Assembly (NCBI RefSeq): GCF_019139535.1
Contig: NZ_CP077073.1
Span: 1,562,001-1,626,000 of the forward strand
Source of the DNA: Pseudomonas muyukensis
GTDB lineage: Bacteria > Pseudomonadota > Gammaproteobacteria > Pseudomonadales > Pseudomonadaceae
Direction of reading: 5' to 3'
DNA length: 64,000 nucleotides
The notes beneath the pieces are model-generated. The model searched no databases and had not been told where the DNA came from. It saw only the letters and a list, made by a program, of their open reading frames with translations. Numbering within the stretch: the first letter of the stretch is position 1; each line of letters opens with the position of its first letter. Below, one piece after another: positions 51,511 through 59,416 of the stretch. Made by a program: the position numbers and the translations under genes.

Positions 51511-51531
51511 GACATGAAGTAACGTGATGTC
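51511..51531. promoter_or_regulatory. LysR-box dyad in the efflux promoter
   Basis: GACAT-N11-ATGTC is a perfect inverted repeat of the T-N11-A type used by LysR regulators, 32 bases before the LysR start and 129 before the OMF start. It sits between the divergent genes. Confidence 0.6.
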
Positions 51532-51659
51532 GCTTCCGACTAAAGCCGGATTATCGCTGTTTTGGTAACAAAGATTCGCAGGAATATACGCTTATCGCCA
51601 ATCCACGCGCCCCCTAGAATTGCTCGGCCCCTCCACCTCTTCCTCGGGAAATCGCAGCT

Positions 51660-53186
51660 GTGCCGCGTCGCCACATCAGAGCGCTCCATGCGTTCAGTGC
51701 CTGTGCCCTTTGTCTCACCTTGAGCGGCTGTATCGGAACCTGGGGCATCGCCCCGCAAAGCAAGACCCTTCAAGCCAACCAACTGACCACCGACGAGGCG
51801 ATCCGCGAGGCCGCGCGTGATGCCCACTGGCCGGCCCAGCAGTGGTGGCGCGCCTATGCCGACCCGCAGCTCGACGGCTGGGTCGCCCAGGCCCTGGCCG
51901 GCAGCCCGAGCCTGGCCATGGCGGCCGCCCGGGTGCGTGAAGCCAAGGCCATGGCCGGGGTGGTCGAGTCGGCGGAAAAACTCCAGGCCAACGGCAACGC
52001 CACGCTCAAGCGCCACAACTGGCCGGAAGATCAGTTCTACGGCCCCGGCGCGCTGTCGGGCGCCAATACCTGGGATAACAATGCCAGCATCGGCTTGAGC
52101 TACGCGCTGGACCTGTGGGGCCGTGAGCGCAATGCCAGCGAGCAGGCCGTGGACCAGGCGCACATGCGTGTCGCCGAAGCGCGCCAGGCCCAGCTGGAGC
52201 TGGAAAACAACGTGGTGCGCAGCTACATCCAGCTCAGCCTGCACTTCGCCCGGCGCGACATCGTCCAGGCCGAACTGGCCCAGCAGGAACAGATCCTGGC
52301 CCTGGCCCAGCGCCGCCTCGACGCCGGCATCGGCACGCATTTCGAAGTCAGCCAGGCCGAGGCGCCACTGCCTGAGACCCATCGCCAGCTCGACAGCCTC
52401 AACGAGGACATCGCCCTGACCCGCAACCAGCTTGCGGCCCTGGCCGGCAAGGGCCCGGGGGAGGGCGCGCAACTGCAGCGCCCGAGCCTGACCCTTGGCG
52501 CGCCGTTGCAGCTGCCGTCGAACCTGCCCGCCGAACTGGTCGGCCAGCGCCCCGACGTGGTCGCCAGCCGCTGGCAGGTGGCGGCCCAGGCCCGGGGCAT
52601 CGACGTCGCCCACGCCGGCTTCTTGCCCAATGTCGACCTGGTCGGCAGCCTCGGCTTCATGGCCACCGGCGGTGGCCCGCTGGAGTTCCTCACCGGGCGC
52701 AAGTTCAACTACAACGTCGGCCCGGCCATCAGCCTGCCGATCTTCGACGGTGGCCGCCTGCGTTCGCAGCTGGGCGTGGCCTCGGCTGGCTACGACGTGG
52801 CCGTGGCACGCTACAACCAGACGGTGATCGGTGCGTTGAAGCACATCTCCGACCAGTTGATCCGCCGCGAGTCGATGAAGGAGCAGGCGCACTTCGCCGC
52901 ACAGAGCGTGGCCGCCGCGCAGAAGACCTACGACATTGCCACCGTCGCCTTCGAGCGCGGCCTGACCGACTACCTCAACGTGCTCAACGCGCAGACCCTG
53001 CTGTTCCGTCAGCAGCAAGTGCAACAGCAGGTCCAGGCCGCGCGCCTGGTGGCCCACGCCGAACTGGTCACTGCCCTGGGCGGGGGCCTGGAGGCAGGCC
53101 GCGACGTGCCGGACGAACAGCGCCAGGCCGCACCGAAAACCCCGGCCAGCCTGGCCATCTTCGATGCGGCGGAGCACGCCGAATGA
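51660..53186 (+). CDS. Outer-membrane efflux lipoprotein (NodT/OMF family)
   Basis: The 508-residue protein has a lipoprotein signal with lipobox LSGC near residue 24, then two OEP repeats of alternating coiled-coil and barrel strands (AAARVREAKAMAGVVESAEKL, then ISLPIFDGGRLRSQL and FERGLTDYLNVLNAQTLL). It forms the outer-membrane channel of the tripartite pump encoded by the next three genes. The start codon is GTG at 51660. Its last bases overlap the FUSC gene start (ATGA). Having a dedicated outer-membrane gene in an Aae-like operon is notable, as E. coli uses TolC. Confidence 0.93.
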   Translation: MPRRHIRALHAFSACALCLTLSGCIGTWGIAPQSKTLQANQLTTDEAIREAARDAHWPAQQWWRAYADPQLDGWVAQALAGSPSLAMAAARVREAKAMAGVVESAEKLQANGNATLKRHNWPEDQFYGPGALSGANTWDNNASIGLSYALDLWGRERNASEQAVDQAHMRVAEARQAQLELENNVVRSYIQLSLHFARRDIVQAELAQQEQILALAQRRLDAGIGTHFEVSQAEAPLPETHRQLDSLNEDIALTRNQLAALAGKGPGEGAQLQRPSLTLGAPLQLPSNLPAELVGQRPDVVASRWQVAAQARGIDVAHAGFLPNVDLVGSLGFMATGGGPLEFLTGRKFNYNVGPAISLPIFDGGRLRSQLGVASAGYDVAVARYNQTVIGALKHISDQLIRRESMKEQAHFAAQSVAAAQKTYDIATVAFERGLTDYLNVLNAQTLLFRQQQVQQQVQAARLVAHAELVTALGGGLEAGRDVPDEQRQAAPKTPASLAIFDAAEHAE

Positions 53187-55360
53187 GCACACCGAGCTTG
53201 CTCCTGCGCTGGCTGCAGAGCTTGGAGTGGCGCCGCGGCTTCTTTGCCTGGGCGCGCACCGACGGCGTCACCTGGGTGTATATCTTCAAGGTCCTGGCCG
53301 CCGCTTTCATCACCCTGTGGCTGGCCATGCGCCTGGAACTGCCGCAGCCGCGCACGGCGATGATCACCGTGTTCATCGTCATGCAGCCGCAAAGCGGCCA
53401 CGTGTTCGCCAAGAGCTTCTACCGGGTGCTCGGCACCCTGGCCGGCTCGGCGATGATGATCGCGCTGATTGCGATCTTCCCGCAGAACACCGAACTGTTC
53501 CTGCCCAGCCTGGCCCTGTGGGTCGGCCTGTGCTCGGCCGGCGCCATGCGCTACCGCACCTTCCGCGCCTATGGCTTCGTGCTGGCTGGCTACACCGCGG
53601 CGATGATCGGCCTGCCGGTGCTGGAGCACCCCGACCAGGCGTTCATGGCGGCGGTGTGGCGGGTGCTGGAAATCGCCCTGGGCATCCTGGTGTCGACCTT
53701 CGTCAGCGCCGCGATCCTGCCGCAGTCGGCCAGCGCCGCCATGCGCAATGCCTTGTACCAGCGCTTCGGCACCTTCGCCGCGGTGGTGGTCGAGGCCCTG
53801 CGCGGCGACAGCCAGCGCGACCGCTATGAAACCAGCAACGTGCGTTTCGTCGCCGAGGCAGTGGGCCTGGAGAGCCTGCGCAACGTCACGGCCTTCGAAG
53901 ACCCACACATGCGCCGGCGCTCTGGCCGATTGGTGCGCATGAACAGCGAGTTCATGGCCATCACCACCCGCTTCAACGCCCTGCACCGGCTGCTCGAGCG
54001 CCTGCGCGCGCGGGGCCCGCTGCAGATCGTCGGTGCGATCGAACCGGGTATCGAAACCCTCGCGCAATTGCTCCAGCCCTACGTTGGCCGCGCCCTCACC
54101 GATGCCGACGCGCTGCGCCTGGCACTGGAGCTGGGCAGCTACAAGGAAGGCTTGCAGGCGCAGGTGCGGGGCCTGCGCGCCGACTACCTGGAGACCGGCC
54201 CCAGCGAGTCCGACCTGCTCGATTTCCACACGGCGTTCGAGCTGCTGTACCGCTTCGTCGACGAGATGTACAGCTACGCCGAGACCCACGCCTCGCTGGC
54301 CGTGCACAAGCATGAGCGCGAGCACTGGGACGAGCCCTATGTGGCCCAGACCAGCTGGCTGGTGTCGTTGGCCGCCGGCGTGCGGGCCTCGGCGGTGCTG
54401 TTGCTGTTGGGCAGCTACTGGCTGCTCAGCGACTGGCCCAGCGGCGCCATGATGACGCTGATCGCCACCGTCACCGTGTGCCTGTCGGCCGCCTCGCCGA
54501 ACCCCAAGCGCATGTCGTTCCAGATGGCCTGCGGCACGGCGATCGGCGCCTTCGTCGGCTTCTTCGAGACCTTCTTCGTGTTCCCCTGGATCGATGGCTT
54601 CGCGCTGCTGTGCATGGTCCTGGCGCCGGTCTTCGTGCTCGGCGCCTTCCTCGCCTCGCGCCCGGCCTATGCCGGTTACGGCCTGGGCCTGCTGGTGTTC
54701 TTCGCCATCGGCTCGGTGCCCAACAACCTGACCGTCTACAACCCCTACACCTTCATCAACGACTACATCGGCATGGTCATCGGCATGTTCGTCTGCGCCG
54801 CCGCCGGGGCGATCATCCTGCCGCCCAACAGCCGCTGGTTGTGGAGCCGCCTGGAGCAGGCGTTGCGCGAGCAGGTGCTGTTCGCCATCGGCGGGCGCCT
54901 GCGTGGCCTGGGCTCGGCGTTCGAGAGCCGCACCCGCGACCTGCTGCACCAGGCCTATGGCCTGGCCGCCGGCAAGCCGCAGGTGCAGAGCGAACTGATG
55001 GGCTGGATGTTCACGGTGCTGGAGATCGGCCACGCCATCATCGAGCTGCGCAAGGAGCAGGCGCGGGCGCCGATCCACCCGGCCTATGCCGAGTCGCAGC
55101 CCTGGCGCCAGGCCATCCGCGTGATGGGCCGCGCCCTGGCGCGCTTGTTCCTGCAGCCCAGCGCCAGCAACCACGAGCGCGCCCTGGTGGCGGTGGACCA
55201 CGCCATCAGCCGCGTGCAGGCCACCGACGAGCCTTTCGCCCGGCACTTCGACACCTCGGTGCTGCGCCGCGCGCAGAGCTACCTGCACTTCATCCGTTCC
55301 TCCCTGCTCGACCCACAGTCGCCGCTGGCACCGGCGAAAGGACTGCACGATGCTCCGTGA
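53183..55360 (+). CDS. FUSC-family efflux pump inner-membrane protein (AaeB/fusaric-acid-resistance type)
   Basis: The 725-residue inner-membrane protein has the two FUSC halves, each with about six helices. The first runs from about residues 20-190, with LRFAAAMITLWLAMRLELPQP-like spacing (actual: FITLWLAMRLELPQPRTAMITVFIVMQPQSGHVFAKSFYRVLG), and the second from about 380-560 (SAVLLLLGSYWLLSDWPSGAMM). A cytosolic domain lies between. It pumps aromatic carboxylic acids. It overlaps the OMF gene (ATGA) and the next gene by eleven bases. Confidence 0.92.
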   Translation: MSTPSLLLRWLQSLEWRRGFFAWARTDGVTWVYIFKVLAAAFITLWLAMRLELPQPRTAMITVFIVMQPQSGHVFAKSFYRVLGTLAGSAMMIALIAIFPQNTELFLPSLALWVGLCSAGAMRYRTFRAYGFVLAGYTAAMIGLPVLEHPDQAFMAAVWRVLEIALGILVSTFVSAAILPQSASAAMRNALYQRFGTFAAVVVEALRGDSQRDRYETSNVRFVAEAVGLESLRNVTAFEDPHMRRRSGRLVRMNSEFMAITTRFNALHRLLERLRARGPLQIVGAIEPGIETLAQLLQPYVGRALTDADALRLALELGSYKEGLQAQVRGLRADYLETGPSESDLLDFHTAFELLYRFVDEMYSYAETHASLAVHKHEREHWDEPYVAQTSWLVSLAAGVRASAVLLLLGSYWLLSDWPSGAMMTLIATVTVCLSAASPNPKRMSFQMACGTAIGAFVGFFETFFVFPWIDGFALLCMVLAPVFVLGAFLASRPAYAGYGLGLLVFFAIGSVPNNLTVYNPYTFINDYIGMVIGMFVCAAAGAIILPPNSRWLWSRLEQALREQVLFAIGGRLRGLGSAFESRTRDLLHQAYGLAAGKPQVQSELMGWMFTVLEIGHAIIELRKEQARAPIHPAYAESQPWRQAIRVMGRALARLFLQPSASNHERALVAVDHAISRVQATDEPFARHFDTSVLRRAQSYLHFIRSSLLDPQSPLAPAKGLHDAP

Positions 55361-55565
55361 AACCATGCCCCGCGAGATCGCCTTCCATGGCGTGTACATG
55401 CCCACCATGACCTTGATGTTCCTGTTCGCCCTGGGCCTGGCCTGGGGCCTGGACCGGTTCATCGCCAGCGTGGATGGCTACCGTTTCTTCTGGCACCCGG
55501 CGCTGCTGCGCCTGAGCCTGTTCGTCTGCCTGTTCGGCGCCCTGGCGCTGTCGCTCTACTGGTGA
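55350..55565 (+). CDS. DUF1656 small membrane protein (AaeX-like)
   Basis: The 71-residue protein has two helices (MTLMFLFALGLAWGLDRFIA, then LLRLSLFVCLFGALALSLYW) and the DUF1656 signature PREIAFHGVYMP at its N-terminus. AaeX-type proteins accompany AaeA/AaeB; the role is unclear. It overlaps the FUSC gene by eleven bases and is ten bases from the adaptor gene, so it belongs to this operon. Confidence 0.92.
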   Translation: MLRETMPREIAFHGVYMPTMTLMFLFALGLAWGLDRFIASVDGYRFFWHPALLRLSLFVCLFGALALSLYW

Positions 55566-55575
55566 GAATCCCTCG

Positions 55576-56436
55576 ATGAAAAAGTTCTTCAGCCTGATCG
55601 CCACCCTGCTGGTGCTGGTCGCTGCCGTGGTGATCGGTCGCCAGTTATGGCTGCACTACATGACCACGCCGTGGACCCGTGACGGCCGGGTGCGCGCCGA
55701 CATCATCAACGTCGCCGCCGATGTGCCGGGCTATGTGGTCGACGTGCCGGTGCTGGACAACCAGCGGGTGAAGAAGGGCGATGTGCTGATGCGCATCGAC
55801 CCGGAGCACTACCAGCTGGCGGTGGACCAGGCCAAGGCCCTGGTCGCCGCGCGCAAGGCCACCTGGGAGATGCGCAAGGTCAACGCCAAGCGCCGGGCCG
55901 ACATGGACAACCTGGTGATCTCCAAGGAGAACCGCGACGATGCCAGCAACATCGCCAGCGCCGCGCTGGCCGACTACCAGCACGCCCAGGCGCAGTTGGC
56001 CGCGGCCGAGTTGAACCTCAAGCGCACGCAGATCGTCGCCACCGTCGATGGCTACGTGACCAACCTGAACATCCACCGCGGCGACTACGCGCGCACCGGC
56101 GAGGCGCTGATGGCGGTGGTGGACGAGCATTCGTTCTGGGTCTACGGCTTCTTCGAGGAGACCAAGCTGCCGCATGTGAAGGTGGGTAACCAGGCCGAGT
56201 TGCAGATGATGAGCGGCGAGCGTCTCAAGGGCCATGTGCAGAGCATCGCCCGGGGTATCTATGACCGTGACAACCCGCAGAGCCGCGAGCTGATCGCCGA
56301 TGTCAACCCGACCTTCAACTGGGTGCGCCTGGCGCAGCGGGTGCCGGTGCGCATCCAGATCGACGAGGTGCCGGAGGGCTTCCTGCTGGCGGCCGGCACC
56401 ACCTGCACCGTGGTGGTCACGCCGGATAGCGATTGA
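55576..56436 (+). CDS. HlyD-family periplasmic adaptor (AaeA-like)
   Basis: The 286-residue adaptor has an N-terminal membrane anchor (FFSLIATLLVLVAAVVIGRQLWLHYM), a lipoyl half (VPGYVVDVPVLDNQRVKKGDVLMRIDPEHYQLAVDQAKA), a coiled coil and the second lipoyl half followed by a beta-barrel (IVATVDGYVTNLNIHRGDYARTGEALMAVVDEHSFWVYGFFEE). It links the FUSC pump to the outer-membrane channel. Ends the operon; a degraded REP pair follows. Confidence 0.94.
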   Translation: MKKFFSLIATLLVLVAAVVIGRQLWLHYMTTPWTRDGRVRADIINVAADVPGYVVDVPVLDNQRVKKGDVLMRIDPEHYQLAVDQAKALVAARKATWEMRKVNAKRRADMDNLVISKENRDDASNIASAALADYQHAQAQLAAAELNLKRTQIVATVDGYVTNLNIHRGDYARTGEALMAVVDEHSFWVYGFFEETKLPHVKVGNQAELQMMSGERLKGHVQSIARGIYDRDNPQSRELIADVNPTFNWVRLAQRVPVRIQIDEVPEGFLLAAGTTCTVVVTPDSD

Positions 56437-56456
56437 CCTTGACCCGACAACCCTAG

Positions 56457-56515
56457 GCCGGCCTTGCGGGCGAACAGCGCGTCGTCTGGTTCGCCAGCAA
56501 GGCTGACGCCTACGG
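56457..56515. repeat. Degraded REP pair
   Basis: GCCGGCCTTGCGGGCGAAC and opposed GTTCGCCAGCAAGGCTGA are diverged units of the ccagccttgctggcgaac class with several changes, lying between the convergent adaptor and enoyl-CoA hydratase genes. Confidence 0.65.
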
Positions 56516-56529
56516 TTTGGCGCCGAGGC

Positions 56530-57306
56530 TCAGCGGTGCATGAACTGCGGGGCGCGTTTCTCGGCGAAGGCGGCCATGCCTTCCTTCTGGTCGTCGATGG
56601 CGAAGGTGGAGTGGAACAACCGGCGTTCGACCCGCACACCTTCGTTCAGGCTGGTTTCGAAGGCGTGGTTGACTGCCTCCTTGGCCATCATGGTCACCGG
56701 GCCGGAATAGCTGGCGATGCGCGCGGCGGCCTGCAGCGCCTCATCGAGCAGCGTGGCATCGCTGACCCGACGGCTGACCAGGCCGCAACGCTCGGCTTCC
56801 TCGGCGTCCATGGTACGCCCGGTGAGCACCAGGTCCATGGCCTTGGCCTTGCCGATCGAGCGGGCCAGGCGCTGGCTGCCGCCGGCGCCGGGGATGGTGC
56901 CGATCTTGATTTCCGGCTGGCCGAACCGGGCGCTTTCGGCGGCGATGATCATGTCGCACATCAGCGCCAGCTCGCAGCCGCCGCCCAGGGCGTAGCCGGC
57001 CACCGCGGCAATGGTGGGCTTGCGAAAGCTCGCCAGGCGCTCCCAGTTCACCGTCACGAAGTCGCTGGTGTAGACCTCCATGTAGCTGCGGTCGCGCATG
57101 GCCTTGATGTCGGCGCCGGCGGCGAACACCGTGTCGCCGCCGGTCAGCACCAGGGCGCGCACGCTACGATCCTGCTCCAGGCGCTCGAGCAGCCCGGCCA
57201 GTTCTTCCATCAGCTCGCTGCACAGCGCGTTGAGGGCCTCGGGGCGGCTCAGGCGAACCAGCGCGACGGCGCCGAGCTGTTCCAGTTGCAGGTAGTCGAG
57301 TTTCAT
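56530..57306 (-). CDS. Enoyl-CoA hydratase/isomerase family protein
   Basis: The 258-residue crotonase has both catalytic Glu of true hydratases: one in LGGGCELALMCD and one in FGQPEIKIGTIPGAGGSQRLAR. FAAGADIKAM is the oxyanion-hole loop. It adds water to trans-2-enoyl-CoA in fatty-acid or other acyl-CoA breakdown. No beta-oxidation partners are adjacent, so the substrate is open. A universal stress protein gene lies 15 bases upstream on the same strand and may share its transcript. Confidence 0.94.
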   Translation of the reverse strand: MKLDYLQLEQLGAVALVRLSRPEALNALCSELMEELAGLLERLEQDRSVRALVLTGGDTVFAAGADIKAMRDRSYMEVYTSDFVTVNWERLASFRKPTIAAVAGYALGGGCELALMCDMIIAAESARFGQPEIKIGTIPGAGGSQRLARSIGKAKAMDLVLTGRTMDAEEAERCGLVSRRVSDATLLDEALQAAARIASYSGPVTMMAKEAVNHAFETSLNEGVRVERRLFHSTFAIDDQKEGMAAFAEKRAPQFMHR

Positions 57307-57321
57307 CGGTGTCGTCTCGCT

Positions 57322-57786
57322 TCAGTGGCGTGGGGGTTGGTGGCGGGCATCGACCAGCACCGGGCAGCCGGCTTCGTCGATGACCTTGCTGGCGATCGAA
57401 GGATCGAGCATGCGTTTGAGGCGTGACAGGTGGCGGTGGCCCATGACCACCAGGTCGCTGTTGCGGGCCTTGGCCACCTTGATGATGACCTCGGCCGGCT
57501 CGCCGACCTCCTGGCTGCCGGTGGTCGAGAAGCCCGCCTGGGTGAAGGCCTGGATGGCCTCCTGCACGATCTTGTCCGCGTGCAGCTGCTCCTGGGCGGC
57601 GGCCGGGTATTCGGTCTGGTCGAAGCGGCTCAGGCGCTGGTCGAATTCCTCCAGGGCGTAGGCGCTGTCGACCGCCAGCAACACATGCAGCAAGTGCTGC
57701 TCGGTGTCGCAGAAGCGTTTGACGGTGTCGAGGATGCCTAGGCTGCGCGGGGTGCCATCGATGGCGATCAGTACCGACCGGAACAT
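57322..57786 (-). CDS. Universal stress protein (UspA family), ATP-site motif degenerate
   Basis: The 154-residue cytosolic protein opens MFRSVLIAIDGTPRSLGILDTV and ends LVVMGHRHLSRLKRMLDPSIASKVIDEAGCPVLV, the USP layout. The ATP motif G-2X-G-9X-G(S/T) is not met: after the first Gly the other two are missing, so it resembles the non-ATP-binding UspA type. Role in stress survival is inferred. ATG 57786 is taken because the family begins FRSVLIAID. Confidence 0.9.
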   Translation of the reverse strand: MFRSVLIAIDGTPRSLGILDTVKRFCDTEQHLLHVLLAVDSAYALEEFDQRLSRFDQTEYPAAAQEQLHADKIVQEAIQAFTQAGFSTTGSQEVGEPAEVIIKVAKARNSDLVVMGHRHLSRLKRMLDPSIASKVIDEAGCPVLVDARHQPPRH

Positions 57787-57860
57787 GGTTACGGATCCAT
57801 TGGTTATGCAGAAGGCAGGTATTCTTGGGAATGCTTGCATCGGGGTAAATGGTGTACGGT

Positions 57861-57875
57861 GCAATCACAAGTTGC
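57861..57875. promoter_or_regulatory. Small dyad upstream of the LysR gene
   Basis: GCAA-N7-TTGC lies 82 bases before the LysR start, in the gap shared with the divergent USP gene. It may be an autoregulatory LysR site; weak on sequence alone. Confidence 0.3.
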
Positions 57876-57956
57876 GTCGTATGCAAAGGCAGGAAAACCG
57901 GCAAAGACTGGTAATATTGCAGCGGATTCACCGAAATTCTTGAATGGATGCTTACC

Positions 57957-58862
57957 ATGCACTTTCCGGATATGAACTTGCTGGTCGCACTGGACGCCCT
58001 GCTCGACGAGGGCAGCGTGGTCGGGGCGGCACGCCGCATGAACCTCAGCCCGGCGGCCATGAGCCGCACCCTGACGCGGATCCGTCATGCCGTCGGCGAC
58101 CCGATTCTGGTGCGTGCCGGCCGTGGCCTGGTGCCCACGCCCAAGGCCATGGCCTTGCGCAGCCAGGTCCGCAGTGTGGTCGAGCAGGCCGGCCAGGTCT
58201 TCAGCTCCAGCGACGAGGTCGACCTGCCAACCCTGGAACGCTCTTTCAACCTGCGCGCCAACGACGTGTTCATCGCGCCGTTCGCCACGCCGTTGCTGGA
58301 AACCATGCGCAAGCAGGCGCCGCGCACCGTGCTGCGCTTCGTGCCCGAAGGCGAGGGCGGCGACGAGGACGAAAGCCTGCGCGATGGGCGCCTGGACCTG
58401 TATATCAGCGCCACCCGCAACCTGGGCCCGGAGATCAAGGTGCAGAGCCTGTTCTCCACCACCTTCGTCGGCCTGGCGCGGGTCGACCATCCGATCTTCA
58501 ACGACGAGATCACCCCGGAGCGCTTCGCCGCCTACGAGCAGATCAGCGTGTCGCGGCGTGGCCGCGCCACCGGGCCGATCGACCAGGCCCTGGCGGGCAT
58601 GGGCCTGAGCCGGCGGGTGGCGTTGATCACGCCGAGCTTCCACTCGGCGATGTTCTCGCTGCCCGAGTCGGACCTGCTGCTGCCGCTGCCGCAGCATGTG
58701 CTGCTCAGTGTCGCCCGGCTGGGCTTGCCGTTGCGCTCGTTCCGCATTCCGATGGCGCTGGAATCGGTGGCCATCATGCAGGCCTGGCACCCGCGTTACG
58801 ACAACGACCCGGCACACCGCTGGCTGCGCCAGACGCTCAAGGAGTGTTGCAGCAAGCATTGA
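57957..58862 (+). CDS. LysR-family regulator upstream of the EmrAB-like pump
   Basis: The 301-residue protein opens MHFPDMNLLVALDALLDEGSVVGAARRMNLSPAAMSRTLTRIRHAVGDPILVRAGRGLVPTPKA, the NodD/LinR-like LysR type with a helix AAMSRTLTRIR for DNA reading. ATG 57957 has GGA six bases upstream; ATG 57948 is also in frame. The pump operon follows on the same strand after a 497-base gap, so regulation of the pump is plausible, not proved. Confidence 0.9.
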   Translation: MHFPDMNLLVALDALLDEGSVVGAARRMNLSPAAMSRTLTRIRHAVGDPILVRAGRGLVPTPKAMALRSQVRSVVEQAGQVFSSSDEVDLPTLERSFNLRANDVFIAPFATPLLETMRKQAPRTVLRFVPEGEGGDEDESLRDGRLDLYISATRNLGPEIKVQSLFSTTFVGLARVDHPIFNDEITPERFAAYEQISVSRRGRATGPIDQALAGMGLSRRVALITPSFHSAMFSLPESDLLLPLPQHVLLSVARLGLPLRSFRIPMALESVAIMQAWHPRYDNDPAHRWLRQTLKECCSKH

Positions 58863-58957
58863 GTTCGGCGTGGGAGGTTTGGCGCCTAGGCGATCGAGCG
58901 CCGCGCGCGCGGGCGCATCGCAGAAGGCGTTCGCCGCAGCATCCTCAGCGCCTACAA

Positions 58958-59207
58958 GATCGAGCGCCGCCCGCGCGGCGCATCGCGGATGAATCCGCTC
59001 CCACATTTGTTGCAACGTGGCCATGCCTGATAGGCCATGGTTGTTAGCCTTGTGTGCTCGACGCGATTGTTGCGTGGGCGTTGCCGCCGCCTCACTGGTC
59101 TTGCGCCCTGCGCCAAGGCTGGCAACCATGGCCTTGCAGGTTCGGCGCGTTGCAGCAAATGTGGGAGCGGATTCATCCGCGATGCGCCGCGCGGGCGGCG
59201 CTCGATC
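58958..59207. repeat. Long nested inverted repeat (REPIN-like, 52-bp perfect arms)
   Basis: 58958-59009 and 59156-59207 are perfect reverse complements over all 52 bases (GATCGAGCGCCGCCCGCGCG at the left end). Inside, 59033-59052 (GGCCATGGTTGTTAGCCTTG) pairs with 59114-59133 with two mismatches. The whole can fold to a branched hairpin of 250 bases. Outside the left arm, 58881-58900 repeats the far end of the right arm (GGCGCCTAGGCGATCGAGCG). It contains the GCGGATGAATCCGC core of the class at 50383. Confidence 0.9.
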
Positions 59208-59269
59208 GCCTGGGCGCCACATCCCTCCTGTGGTACTTATGATTATGTGACTTCATAGTTGTGTTGCAT

Positions 59270-59284
59270 GCAGCATAAAGCTGC
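59270..59284. promoter_or_regulatory. Dyad in the pump promoter region
   Basis: GCAGC-ATAAA-GCTGC is a perfect 5-bp inverted repeat in the AT-rich region 76-90 bases before the leader ORF. It is a candidate site for the LysR protein encoded upstream. Confidence 0.35.
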
Positions 59285-59359
59285 GAATATGTCAGTTTTC
59301 GACAGCATTGCGCCTCCCTAGACTTGCCGGGTATCTACTTTTCCCGGAGTTCTAAAGCC

Positions 59360-59416
59360 ATGCGTGCCTATCTGCCTCGTCCCGCCCCAGCCCGCGCCAC
59401 CGGGGCCAGGCCATGA
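59360..59416 (+). CDS. Candidate 18-residue leader peptide overlapping the pump gene
   Basis: ATG 59360 to TGA 59414-59416 encodes MRAYLPRPAPARATGARP, rich in Pro, Ala and Arg. A GGAG lies 14 bases before its start. Its stop overlaps the start of the MFS gene in ATGA, the same coupling used by true operon genes in this window, and the MFS gene's own ribosome site (CCAGG) lies inside it. It could be a regulatory leader or chance. Confidence 0.5.
   Translation: MRAYLPRPAPARATGARP

Larger units (their letters stand above)
58863..59359. other. 497-base gap: composite inverted-repeat element and pump promoter region
   Basis: No convincing ORF is seen. From 58881 to 59218 a large structured repeat is present (described separately). 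From about 59220 to 59345 the DNA is much more AT-rich (TTATGATTATGTGACTTC) and must contain the promoter of the pump operon. Confidence 0.7.

Noticed and set aside
53009..55462. An 817-codon open frame antisense to the FUSC gene
   Set aside because: Rich in Gln, His, Arg and Ala with no domain; the FUSC reading has clear membrane helices.
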